From NCBI RefSeq assembly GCF_003011895.2, contig NZ_PXWF02000223.1, positions 1 to 53,444 on the forward strand: 53,444 nucleotides of DNA, in the 5' to 3' direction. The notes under the pieces were generated by a model. The model did not search any database and was not told the origin of the DNA. It worked only from the letters and a program-made list of their open reading frames with translations. The first letter of the stretch is position 1; the number at the start of each line of letters is the position of its first letter. Shown in pieces: positions 1 through 7,294 of this stretch. Both the position numbers and the translations under genes were made by a program. The stretch is from Massilia glaciei. Lineage in GTDB: Bacteria > Pseudomonadota > Gammaproteobacteria > Burkholderiales > Burkholderiaceae_D.

Positions 1-837
1 AATATTCGGTCGGCGCCAACAACTTACACTAGATTCGCTCGGGTTCGACGCGGAGACCGTGCGCCTGATGCGCCGCCTCGCCTCCGAGCCTTACGGCATG
101 ATGCTCGTCACCGGCCCGACCGGCAGCGGCAAGACCACGACGATGTACGCAGCACTCACGGAGATCAATCGCGACGAGGACAAGATCATCACGATTGAGG
201 ATCCGGTCGAATACCAATTACCCGGCGTGCTCCAAATCCCCGTCAATGAAAAAAAGGGGCTCACCTTCGCGCTCGGCCTGCGGTCGATTTTGCGGCATGA
301 TCCCGATAAGATTTTGGTCGGCGAAATCCGCGATCCCGAAACCGCGCAGATCGCAGTGCAAGCGGCATTGACCGGCACCTTGTATTGACCTCGGTCCACG
401 CCAACAACACCTTCGACGTGATCGGCAGGTTTATGCACATGGGCGTCGATCCTTACAGTTTTGTGTCCTCGCTTACCGGCGTGGTGGCGCAGCGCCTGCT
501 GTGGCTTAACTGCCCCCATTGCGTGCGCGACGTTACGGTAGATGCCGACTTGTTGGCCGAAGCAGATGTGCGCGATCCCGAGCGCTATCGTTTCCGCGCC
601 GGCGCGGGCTGCACCCAGTGTCGGGGCACGGGTTACAAGGGACGCCGTGCGGTCGCGGAAGTGCTGCGCCTGACCGATGAAATCCGTGAAATGATCATTG
701 CCCGCGCGTCGATCCGAATACTGAAGGAACAGGCGCGCAAGCAGGGGACCCGCTTCTTGCGTGATGTCGCGCTGGAACTGGTGCGCGATGGACAGACCAC
801 ATTACAGGAGGTGAACCGTGTTACGTTTGTGGCCTAA
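1..837 (+). pseudogene. GspE/PilB-type secretion ATPase, 3' part, frameshifted
   Basis: C-terminal part of a type II secretion / type IV pilus assembly ATPase, the cytoplasmic motor that drives pseudopilin polymerisation. The reading frame is open from the window edge, so the N-terminus is missing. It shows Walker [11 protein letters not shown], the Asp-box region [10 protein letters not shown] and Walker B-like [12 protein letters not shown]. Near 376 the conserved T-G-H-L-V-L stretch reads T-G-T-L-Y-stop; restoring one C (GGC-CAC) rejoins the frame to the downstream part, TSVHANNTFDVIGRF. A Cys4 zinc site (CPHC ... CTQC) follows, as is typical of GspE. Either a true single-base deletion or an assembly error. 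It overlaps the next gene start by 20 bp, which has a strong AGGAGGT ribosome site at 806-812. Confidence 0.85.
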
Positions 838-1582
838 GCGACTTCACGCCGGTTTGTTTCCGGATCAATGTTGGCTGCGCACGCCTGCCGACGAGTTGGT
901 GCGCAAGATCCCGCTGGGCGCCGGCGATGCGCAAGGCATGCTTGCCGCTTTCGACGCCCTGCTGGGCGAGTACGCGCACACAAGCAAAGGTACTTGCACA
1001 GTATCGCTGACCGTGTCCGATAGCGTTGCTGCAATTGTCGGCTTGCCTTGGCAAGATGCATTGAGCGGGCCGGAAGAGCTGGACGCCTACGCCGACGCAT
1101 GCTTTGAACAAATCGGCCAGACCGTCAACGACGGTTGGACAATGAACAGCTATTTCCGGCACTACCGAGCGATGGGCTTGGCATATGCGCTGCCGACCGC
1201 TTGGTTGGACCTGCTCAACGAAATTATCCAAACGCATGGAATGCGGCTCGATTCCGTTTTGCCGGTCACAGCCGCGGCTTTCGGTCGCCATAGGCGTGCG
1301 GGCAACGGCAAAACATCGGTCCTGATCCTGCGTGAGACAAACCGGACGAGCGCCTTGGTGTACGGGGCAAGCGGGTTGGTGGACTACACGATGGAACCGA
1401 CGACGAAGAGAGGCCCCGAATCGTTGTCGCGTTTGCTTCGGCGCCTCGCAGGCGCACACGAGATCGCGAGCGTGGCCGACTGGTCCGCAGACAGCGCCGA
1501 CGACACCGCTTGGCACGAACTGATCACAGCATGCGCGCCTAAAGCGAAATATACGCGCGTGAAGCGCGATGCCTGGAGCTAA
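818..1582 (+). CDS. Hypothetical protein in a type IV pilus/T2SS-like operon (GspL/PilM-like position)
   Basis: 254 residues from GTG at 818, supported by AGGAGGT six bases upstream inside the ATPase gene. No family is recognised with confidence. The sequence is soluble-looking, with an N-terminal LRLWPKRL and the segment VLILRETNRTSALVYGASGL that could be a beta-hairpin of an actin-like fold, as in GspL or PilM. It sits between a secretion ATPase and a small single-pass membrane protein, the usual order for an inner-membrane assembly platform (GspE-GspL-GspM or PilM-PilN). That role is an inference from position, not from motifs. Confidence 0.6.
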   Translation: MLRLWPKRLHAGLFPDQCWLRTPADELVRKIPLGAGDAQGMLAAFDALLGEYAHTSKGTCTVSLTVSDSVAAIVGLPWQDALSGPEELDAYADACFEQIGQTVNDGWTMNSYFRHYRAMGLAYALPTAWLDLLNEIIQTHGMRLDSVLPVTAAAFGRHRRAGNGKTSVLILRETNRTSALVYGASGLVDYTMEPTTKRGPESLSRLLRRLAGAHEIASVADWSADSADDTAWHELITACAPKAKYTRVKRDAWS

Positions 1583-1585
1583 ACG

Positions 1586-2092
1586 GTGAATAGACATAAA
1601 AAACTGCTGCGTCCACGCGTCCGCTTATCAGCGTTAGGTTGGAGTGCTGCGGGTGCACTGTTGCTGGGCGCCATGTTGATAGGCGTCGCTATTGAACGCC
1701 AAGAACGTGTGGTCGCTGCCAAAGCGTTGGAGAACGAAAGGGTGCGCGTGCGATTGGCGCGGTTTGCTATCCCCGCCGTCAAGCCTATGGATCCCGAGCA
1801 GGCCAAGCAATGGCAAACGCTGAAAGATGATCGTGAATTCCCTTGGAATCGTGGATTCAAGGCGATCGAAGGTGCTGCGACCAAAGATATCGAGCTTTTG
1901 GAATTTGTGCCAGACAAGGTGCACCGGCACCTCATGTTACGAGGGGAGGCAAAGGATAACGCGGCTCTCATTGAATATCTCGATGCTTTGACCATGCAGC
2001 CTCACCTACGGGCCGTGCATCTGGTGCGACGGCAGCCGGCGAAGCGGGAGGGCCTCGTTTTCGTGGAGTTTGAAATTCGTGGAAAATTTTGA
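1586..2092 (+). CDS. Single-pass inner-membrane protein, PilN/GspM-like
   Basis: 168 residues from GTG at 1586, three bases after the preceding stop. A basic cytoplasmic start (RHKKLLRPRVR) is followed by one transmembrane segment at about residues 16-36, then a helical stretch rich in charged residues and a C-terminal alpha/beta domain ending ...VFVEFEIRGKF. This layout of short cytoplasmic tail, single membrane helix, coiled coil and ferredoxin-like periplasmic domain is that of PilN, PilO and GspM. No specific signature was seen, so the family name is an inference from topology and neighbours. The 3' end overlaps the start of the next, broken gene at 2079. Confidence 0.6.
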   Translation: MNRHKKLLRPRVRLSALGWSAAGALLLGAMLIGVAIERQERVVAAKALENERVRVRLARFAIPAVKPMDPEQAKQWQTLKDDREFPWNRGFKAIEGAATKDIELLEFVPDKVHRHLMLRGEAKDNAALIEYLDALTMQPHLRAVHLVRRQPAKREGLVFVEFEIRGKF

Positions 2093-2204
2093 GTCGGATC
2101 CGATCGCGTTCGGACACCGGGGGCAGCGAGCGAAATAGGGCTTGGAGTATTTTCGCGATGTCATGCGAAATTTAGGCGCGCCGCCCGTCTTACCCCGTTT
2201 CCGC
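2079..2204 (+). pseudogene. 5' fragment of an interrupted operon gene
   Basis: A GTG at 2079 overlaps the end of the preceding gene and opens a frame reading ENFESDPIAFGHRGQRAK before a TAG at 2136. Beyond the stop the same frame goes on as [22 protein letters not shown] up to 2204, where similarity to the second copy of the 86-bp repeat ends. In that second copy (3495-3580) the TAG codon is TCG and the frame is open. This suggests the original gene was split by the insertion at 2205-3494 and that the left copy has since decayed. The product is not recognised. Confidence 0.4.
2119..2204 (+). repeat. 86-bp direct repeat, left copy
   Basis: Starts GGGGGCAGCGAGCG and ends ACCCCGTTTCCGC. It matches 3495-3580 at about 80 of 86 positions, in the same orientation and without gaps. 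The two copies bracket the ORF6N remnant and the tyrosine transposase gene. The six differences include A to C, which makes the in-frame TAG of this copy. Confidence 0.9.
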
Positions 2205-2598
2205 TTTGTTCGATAGGATGACTTCGCGCAGACGCTCAAAGGCGCGCATGATTTCAATATTGACCGCGATCGCCTGCGCACTACCCAGCACCGAAGAGAG
2301 CATCGCCACGCCTTGCTCTGTGAAGGCGTATGGTGCGTAGCGGCGGCCACCCCGGCCGACGTTTGAGATCACAGATTGTGATCTCAAAGCCTCCCACTCG
2401 TCGGCGCTAAGCTGAAACATGAAGTCGTCCGGGAACCGATCCAGGTTACGCTTGACAGCCTGCACCAGGGCGCCGGTGGTGACGCCGTAGAGCCCAGCCA
2501 AATTGGCGTCGAGCATCACTTTCTGTTCGCGAACCAATAAAATGTGGCGCTCAATTCGCGACGGTGGTGCCGATGGTGGCTTGGTTGGTCGTAGTCAT
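2190..2598 (-). pseudogene. ORF6N domain protein, N-terminal frameshift and short C-terminus
   Basis: The frame 2537-2190 holds a clear ORF6N domain ([20 protein letters not shown] ... [18 protein letters not shown] ... [17 protein letters not shown]), a DNA-binding domain common in phage and mobile-element proteins. The family normally begins with [12 protein letters not shown]; IERHILL is present just upstream in frame, but the only good ATG (2598-2596, reading [14 protein letters not shown]) lies in another frame and stops at 2551. A one-base shift near 2555 explains this. The protein ends NKAETG soon after the domain, where full-length relatives carry a coiled C-terminal tail, and the stop lies inside the left 86-bp repeat. 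Probably non-functional. Confidence 0.75.
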
Positions 2599-3494
2599 CA
2601 CTTCGTTTTTGAAGAATTGGTCTTGCTTGTCGGCGCGGCGGGCGGGGTCCAGCGTTTGGTGGGACGCGGTGGACAGACCCCTGTTTCTTGGAAGCGCTGG
2701 AATCTAAAAGAGGTATCCAGATACTGGCGCCGGCGGTTTGCGCGGTCGGCCTGGCGTGCCTGCGGCGGCTCGGCGCCCAAGTGCGGCCTCGATCTGCGCC
2801 GCGAAGCGTTGATCGCCGAGCGCGAGGTTTCCGTTGGTCGCGCGTCGAATGTCATCGACCAGATCGGGCGCCAGTTCAAATCGAAACAGCTCGCGGTACG
2901 CGGCTTGTCGGCTGTTTTGGTCGGCGCCAAGCGCGTCGTAGGAGGCGTGTGGATGGAGCAACGGATCTAACTCGCCTTGTGCATTGGCCCGGTAACTGGA
3001 CCAGCGATATTCGGCGGGATGCTCGACCATGTTGGCGCGTACGGGGTTGAGTTCGACGTAGCGATGACAGGCCAGGAGGTAGCCTTCATCTTGTGTCAGG
3101 CATGAGCGGAAGCGCCCCTCCCACAGTGTTCCGCTGCGTCGATACGTGCGATTCACGTACTGGGCGTAGCGTTGCCCGAGGGCTTTCATCATGTCTCCTG
3201 TTGATCCAGACGCTGCGGCGGAAATGATCAGATGGACGTGGTTCGTCATGAGTACGTAGGCGTGAACATGGCACCCGTTGTTGCGGGCGTGCTCGCCGAG
3301 CCAGTGCAGATAGAATCGGAAGTCCTCGTCGGCGAAAAAGCAGGCTTGGCGATTGTTGCCGCGCTGGATGAGATGAATGGGCACATTGGGAAGCATCAGG
3401 CGGGCGCGGCGGGGCATGGATAGCTCGCAGAAAATCAAAGAGTCAGATTATCCGTTGATGAAGGCGTGCGGCTGATCACTCTCAACATCTGTAC
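2205..3494. mobile_element. Insertion between 86-bp direct repeats (ORF6N remnant plus RAYT)
   Basis: About 1.29 kb lying exactly between the two 86-bp direct repeats and separating the 5' and 3' parts of what reads as one gene. It holds an ORF6N remnant and a Y1-family transposase, both on the minus strand. An 86-bp flanking repeat is far longer than a usual target duplication, so recombination between copies, or capture of flanking DNA, is as likely as simple transposition. Confidence 0.5.
2704..3417 (-). CDS. REP-associated tyrosine transposase (RAYT, TnpA_REP family)
   Basis: 237 residues from ATG at 3417 (start reads MPRRARLMLPNVPIHLIQRG). This is the single-strand DNA endonuclease family related to IS200/IS605 TnpA, normally encoded as a single chromosomal copy linked to REP palindromes. 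Visible hallmarks are the RGNNRQ start, the metal-binding HUH motif in TNHVHLII, the catalytic Tyr region LGQRYAQYVNR, and RSGTLWEGRFRS followed by CHRYVELNPVRA. The C-terminus is basic and proline rich. A longer start at 3438 exists, but family members begin near the chosen Met. The gene looks intact. Confidence 0.92.
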   Translation of the reverse strand: MPRRARLMLPNVPIHLIQRGNNRQACFFADEDFRFYLHWLGEHARNNGCHVHAYVLMTNHVHLIISAAASGSTGDMMKALGQRYAQYVNRTYRRSGTLWEGRFRSCLTQDEGYLLACHRYVELNPVRANMVEHPAEYRWSSYRANAQGELDPLLHPHASYDALGADQNSRQAAYRELFRFELAPDLVDDIRRATNGNLALGDQRFAAQIEAALGRRAAAGTPGRPRKPPAPVSGYLF

Positions 3495-3580
3495 GGGGGC
3501 AGCGAGCGAAATCGGGCTTGGAGTATTTTCGCGATGTCATGCGAGAATTAGGCGTGCCGCCTGTCCTACCCCGTTTCCGC
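3495..3580 (+). repeat. 86-bp direct repeat, right copy
   Basis: Same sequence as 2119-2204 with six substitutions. Here the frame RAKSGLEYFRDVMRELGVPP has no stop, so this copy looks closer to the original coding sequence. Confidence 0.9.
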
Positions 3581-3781
3581 AGGCGGCCATCCCGCATCGC
3601 ATTTCAGGCGCTCGCGCCAATCTCGACCCCGACTGCGGGCGTGGCAAGTGCGCCGTCGCAGTCAGGAGTGTTGTCAAAATCTAGTGAACAAGTTGGTGAG
3701 AAATGCCGAAAAATAGAAAACTGCATGGCGTGGACAAGACGCGAACAAAGCGTGATGTCAACAACTGCTGTGTTGGAATGA
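3495..3781 (+). pseudogene. 3' fragment of the interrupted operon gene
   Basis: Open frame from inside the right repeat to a TGA at 3779-3781, reading LPRFRRRPSRIAFQALAP and then a Ser/Ala/Pro-rich stretch. Joined to the 2079 fragment it would give a protein of about 107 residues. Its stop overlaps the ATG of the next gene (ATGA at 3778), so the coupling expected in an operon is still present. No family recognised. The last 30 residues look unstructured, so a further frameshift is possible. Confidence 0.35.
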
Positions 3782-4290
3782 GCCGCATCTCCATGACGGC
3801 GCTTGCTGACGCCATCGTCATGATCCGCGCCATGAACATAGCGCAAAAAGAAATTCTGGCGGGCGAATTATCCCGTGTTCAGCCTAACATGCTCGCTTCC
3901 GTGGTGGTGCTCCCGCGCATGGGCGTTTCGCTGTCGAAGATGGAGGTCCCGATCGAAATGCTGCTCATCTGCTTCCAAGCCATGAAGCAAGCGGGCTTAA
4001 ACTGGCCTTTGATCACAGAAGCTGAACAGGAAAAGCAACTCGGCCGGTACATTGCCGCGGTCCGGGTCGGCGAAGATATGGGGCGCCTAGGGCCCGGCCA
4101 AAACACGCGCGCTATGAAGAAATACCTAATAACGTTTCCAGAAAAACCCCTGCTGGCGTTCGTCACAACGGAACTGTCCAAATGGCTTGCCGGCGTCGCC
4201 CCTGAAGAGACTGACAGTCACATTATGCTTTCCATAGTCAATCTCGTGAACTGCATCGCCTTCGTCCCAATGCCGCGCGCTGGTAAGTGA
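3778..4290 (+). CDS. Conserved-looking hypothetical protein
   Basis: 170 residues from ATG at 3778, which overlaps the upstream stop as ATGA. An earlier in-frame ATG at 3703 would add 25 Lys/Arg-rich residues but has no better ribosome site. The chain is mostly alpha-helical, with RISMTALADAIVMIRAMNIA and a central segment MLICFQAMKQAGLNWPLI. No membrane span or signal peptide was seen. Codon use and GC are lower than in the neighbouring housekeeping genes. Function unknown; it lies at the end of the pilus/T2SS-like remnant operon but need not belong to it. Confidence 0.6.
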   Translation: MSRISMTALADAIVMIRAMNIAQKEILAGELSRVQPNMLASVVVLPRMGVSLSKMEVPIEMLLICFQAMKQAGLNWPLITEAEQEKQLGRYIAAVRVGEDMGRLGPGQNTRAMKKYLITFPEKPLLAFVTTELSKWLAGVAPEETDSHIMLSIVNLVNCIAFVPMPRAGK

Positions 4291-4347
4291 TCTAGGCAAA
4301 CCGTCCACGCCGCCGGTTCAACCGACATGGTCCCGGCCCACCTGCTT

Positions 4348-4596
4348 TCATCGCCGAAACGGCCGCTCCAGCATGTCCCCGAGAGCGAGCCCCAATGGCG
4401 TCCTGTGCAAGGTCAGCGACGCGGCCAGCAGCGCGCGAGCGCGCTCCTGCCGGCCATCCGCCCATGCGTCGACCGACCGCCCGAGCAGCAGTGCCGCTTG
4501 CCGTTCAGCCCGGATCGCCAGGCTGAAATCGCAACCGCAGCGCGGGCATACCTCCTCGTCCCCCATGCGTGCGCGGCAGGCGCCGCAGCGCTCCAC
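4348..4596 (-). CDS. Small zinc-ribbon protein of the accessory Hsp70 operon
   Basis: 82 residues from GTG at 4596, three bases after the Hsp70 stop, so it is almost certainly co-translated. The N-terminus has two CxxC knuckles, CGAC (Cys4, Cys7) and CPRC (Cys17, Cys20), ten residues apart, forming a four-Cys zinc ribbon. The rest is one or two helices rich in Ala, Arg and Leu. DnaJ uses a Cys-rich zinc domain to handle clients and the J-like protein here lacks one, so this separate ribbon could supply that part; this is inference. No named family recognised. Confidence 0.75.
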   Translation of the reverse strand: MERCGACRARMGDEEVCPRCGCDFSLAIRAERQAALLLGRSVDAWADGRQERARALLAASLTLHRTPLGLALGDMLERPFRR

Positions 4597-4599
4597 GCC

Positions 4600-6339
4600 C
4601 TAGCCCTCGAGGTAGTAGATCAGGTCGGCCAAGGCGCCCGAGGCCTCCCGCAGCGCCTCGTCCGGCCCGTCGAGCGCGTCCTTGACCGCCTCGATCGCGT
4701 CGACCAGGTCCTCGCCGTCCTCGGGCCCGGCCAGGTCGAGCAAACGCGCCGCCTTTTCGATCAGCGCCACCGCCTCGACCTTGTGCCGGCGCTCTCCGAC
4801 GATGCCGGCCGCCGGCGCCTCGTCGCCGAACAGCGTGTCCACGCGCGCGCGCGCCTGCTCGAGCTTGTCGTCCTCGAAGCGCGCGATGGCGTTGGCAATG
4901 GTGATCGACTGTTCGACCCCGGTCTCCTTCTCGCGCGCGCTCACATGCAAGATGCCGTCGACGTCGATTGAAAAGGTGGTCACGATCGGGTTGTTGGCCG
5001 GCGCGTTGGGGCGCAGGTTGTCGATCATGAAGCGGCCGATCTCGATGTTCTCGAGCGCGTCGGGGTGCTCGCCCTGGTACACCATGACCTCGACCTTCTC
5101 CTGGCCGTCGTAGCTGGTGTAGAACACCTCGCTCTTGGAGACCGGGATCGCGGTGTTCTTGCGCACCAGCGGCACGAAGCAGTGCGGATAGTACTCGCCG
5201 TCCAGGTCGGCCAGCGCGGAGGTGCCGAAGGTGTACGGGGTCACGTCGACCAGCACCGCCGAGGTCTTGGCGCCGGCGATCACGCCGGCCTGGATCGCCG
5301 CGCCCATGGCCACGCACAGGTCGGGGTCGAGCTCGCCGCGCGGCTGCACCCCGAGCATCTGCTCGAGGCGGCGCGCCACCAGCGGGGTGCGGGTGGCGCC
5401 GCCGACCAGCAGGATTTCGTCGATGCCGGACGCGGTCAGCCCGGCGCCGGCCAGCGCGGTGTGCATCGCGTCCATGGTTTCGTCGATGAGCGGCGCGATC
5501 ATCTGCTCGTAGCGCTCGCGCGAGATCTCGAGCGACAGGTGCACCGGCACGCCGCCGCGCTCGAGCAGGTATTCCTCCGACAGCGTGGCGAAGGGCTGGT
5601 CCGACAGGGCGATCTTGGCCGTCTCGGCCGCGCGCCGCACGCGCGCCTGCGCGCCCGCCGCGAGCGCCAGGTCGTCCCCGTGCAGCTCGCGCAGATGGTC
5701 GAGCGCGAGCGTGACGATCAGCTCGTCGAAGTCGTCGCCGCCAAGGTGGTTGTTGCCGTGGCTGGCCAGCACCTCGACCACGTCGCCTTCGAGGTTGACC
5801 ACCGAGACGTCGAAGGTGCCGCCGCCCAGGTCGTAGACCAGCACCTTGCGCGCGCCCTCGTGCCCGCTTTCGTAGGCCAGCGCCGCCGCGGTCGGTTCGT
5901 TGATGATGCGCACCACCTCGAGCCCGGCGATCTGGCCCGCCTCGCGCGTGGCCTGGCGCTGGGTGTCGGAGAAATACGCGGGCACCGTGATCACGGCCTT
6001 GCCGACCGGTTGCCCCAGGTGGTCCTCGGCGATTTTTTTAAGGCGCCGCAGGATCATGGCCGAGATCTCCTGCGGGCTGTACTGCTTGCCGCCCAGCTCG
6101 ACCGGCGCGTCCTCGCCCATGCGCCGCTTGATCGAGCGCACCGTCGATTCCGGGCGCAGCACGTACTGGTTGCGCGCCGCCTCGCCCACCAGCAGGGCGC
6201 CGTCGTCGGCCAGCCCCACCATCGACGGCAGGATGCGGGTGCCGGGGCCGACCGAGAGGACCTCCACGCGGCCGTCGCGCAATACCGCCACCTCGGAGTT
6301 GGTGGTGCCGAGGTCGATCCCGATGATGATGTCGTTCAT
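4600..6339 (-). CDS. Hsp70-family chaperone, HscC-like
   Basis: 579 residues, an ATP-driven chaperone. The nucleotide-binding domain has all canonical signatures: phosphate-1 GIDLGTTNSEVAV (about 7-19), IINEPTAAALAY (145-156), phosphate-2 DLGGGTFDVSV (170-180) and adenosine-site ILLVGGATRTP (309-319). The substrate-binding domain follows (NTAIPVSKSEVFYTSYDGQ ... GILHVSAREKETG), with a shortened helical lid ending YYLEG. It is about 60 residues shorter than housekeeping DnaK, closer to HscC. It begins 14 bases after the GrpE-like gene in an operon with its own J-like and nucleotide-exchange partners, so it is a dedicated accessory Hsp70 and not the main dnaK. Confidence 0.93.
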   Translation of the reverse strand: MNDIIIGIDLGTTNSEVAVLRDGRVEVLSVGPGTRILPSMVGLADDGALLVGEAARNQYVLRPESTVRSIKRRMGEDAPVELGGKQYSPQEISAMILRRLKKIAEDHLGQPVGKAVITVPAYFSDTQRQATREAGQIAGLEVVRIINEPTAAALAYESGHEGARKVLVYDLGGGTFDVSVVNLEGDVVEVLASHGNNHLGGDDFDELIVTLALDHLRELHGDDLALAAGAQARVRRAAETAKIALSDQPFATLSEEYLLERGGVPVHLSLEISRERYEQMIAPLIDETMDAMHTALAGAGLTASGIDEILLVGGATRTPLVARRLEQMLGVQPRGELDPDLCVAMGAAIQAGVIAGAKTSAVLVDVTPYTFGTSALADLDGEYYPHCFVPLVRKNTAIPVSKSEVFYTSYDGQEKVEVMVYQGEHPDALENIEIGRFMIDNLRPNAPANNPIVTTFSIDVDGILHVSAREKETGVEQSITIANAIARFEDDKLEQARARVDTLFGDEAPAAGIVGERRHKVEAVALIEKAARLLDLAGPEDGEDLVDAIEAVKDALDGPDEALREASGALADLIYYLEG

Positions 6340-6353
6340 GTTCTGTCTCTTTC

Positions 6354-7007
6354 TTAGGTGATCTTGTTGACGATGACTTCCGCTGCGCGCAGCAGCTCGC
6401 CGTCGAGGAAGAAGCCGCGCCGCGCCTCGCGCAGCACGATGCCGTCGGCCGTGCCGGCGACCGCCTCGACCCCGACCGCGCGCATCTGGTGCGGGTCGAG
6501 CGGCCGGCCCAGCACCTCGAGCGGGCGCACCCGGTGGCGCGCCAGCGTCTCGTCGAGCCTTTGCAGGGTCAGGGCCTGGCCCTCGGCCAGGCTGGCAGCA
6601 AGGCGCGCGCTGCCCGGCGCCAGGCGCGCGAGCAAACCGGGCCGGTGCGCCGCGCCCGCCTCGACCCCGGCCCGGAGCCGGTCGTGCAGGTCGAGCATGT
6701 CGAGCAGCGGGCCGCGCCCGGCCTCGCGCGCGGCGCCCGCCGCCTGCTCGCGCGCGCGTTCGAGCTCGCGCGCGAGGCGCTCGTTCTGCCCGCGCAGGCT
6801 CTCGCCGAGGGCGCGCATCTCGTCGAGCATGCCCTTGAACTGGCGCGACTCGAGCCGGATCTCGTTTTTGAGCATCGCCACCTCGGCCAGCAGGTCGCGC
6901 AGGTCGACGGCCTCGCCCGCGGGGGCGTCGGCGGCGCCGTCCTGGTCGAGGCAGGCCTCGAATTGCGCGATCAGGCGTTCGCGCGCGTCGGGGTCGAGCG
7001 CGCTCAT
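6354..7007 (-). CDS. GrpE-like nucleotide exchange factor
   Basis: 217 residues starting at an ATGA overlap with the preceding gene. The N-terminal half is a long charged coiled coil (about residues 36-95), as in the GrpE dimer stalk. The C-terminal part has the GrpE beta-wing pattern: LEVLGRPLDPHQMRAVGVE, then TADGIVLREARRGFFLDGELLRAAEVIVNK, matching the usual G-x-x-D-P ... GY-x-L-x-x-x-L-L-R-P-A-x-V-x-V-x-K layout. The role is release of ADP from the adjacent Hsp70. It is divergent from housekeeping GrpE, with a Leu/Ala/Arg-rich middle segment. Confidence 0.85.
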   Translation of the reverse strand: MSALDPDARERLIAQFEACLDQDGAADAPAGEAVDLRDLLAEVAMLKNEIRLESRQFKGMLDEMRALGESLRGQNERLARELERAREQAAGAAREAGRGPLLDMLDLHDRLRAGVEAGAAHRPGLLARLAPGSARLAASLAEGQALTLQRLDETLARHRVRPLEVLGRPLDPHQMRAVGVEAVAGTADGIVLREARRGFFLDGELLRAAEVIVNKIT

Positions 7008-7294
7008 GCCGCGCCCAGCACGGCGCGCAGGCGCGCCGGCGGCACGATCTGCGGCGCCGATCCGGCGTCGAGCGCGCCGAGCACGTCGGCCGGGGTCGGC
7101 GCCGTGTGCGAGAACAGCGCGTGCGACAGCCGCTCGGCTTCGCCGGAGATCGCCTCGTAGGCGCCGCGCACCTGCTCGAAGCGGACGCGGTCGCGCTCGG
7201 GCGGGCAGGCGCGGGTGGCGGCCAGGTAGGCGGCGCGGATCGCCGCGTCGCCGGCGCCCGGCGCGAGGCCGAGGATGCGGTAGGGGTCAGTCAT
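7004..7294 (-). CDS. Divergent J-domain protein lacking the HPD motif
   Basis: 96 residues. The start matches a J domain (DPYRILGLAPGAGDAAIRAAYLA), and helix III is recognisable (FEQVRGAYEAIS). The loop that should carry His-Pro-Asp reads ACPPERD (Cys30-Pro31-Pro32). HPD is needed by classical J proteins to trigger Hsp70 ATP hydrolysis, so this protein either works differently with its cognate Hsp70 or acts as an adaptor. There is no membrane span, zinc domain or C-terminal substrate domain. It overlaps the TPR gene by 8 bp and the GrpE-like gene by 4 bp, so all are translationally coupled. Confidence 0.8.
   Translation of the reverse strand: MTDPYRILGLAPGAGDAAIRAAYLAATRACPPERDRVRFEQVRGAYEAISGEAERLSHALFSHTAPTPADVLGALDAGSAPQIVPPARLRAVLGAA

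Noticed and set aside
5065-6357. A 430-codon plus-strand frame opposite the Hsp70 gene
   Set aside because: Mirror of a perfectly conserved Hsp70; composition is His/Arg/Ala/Asp rich without motifs.
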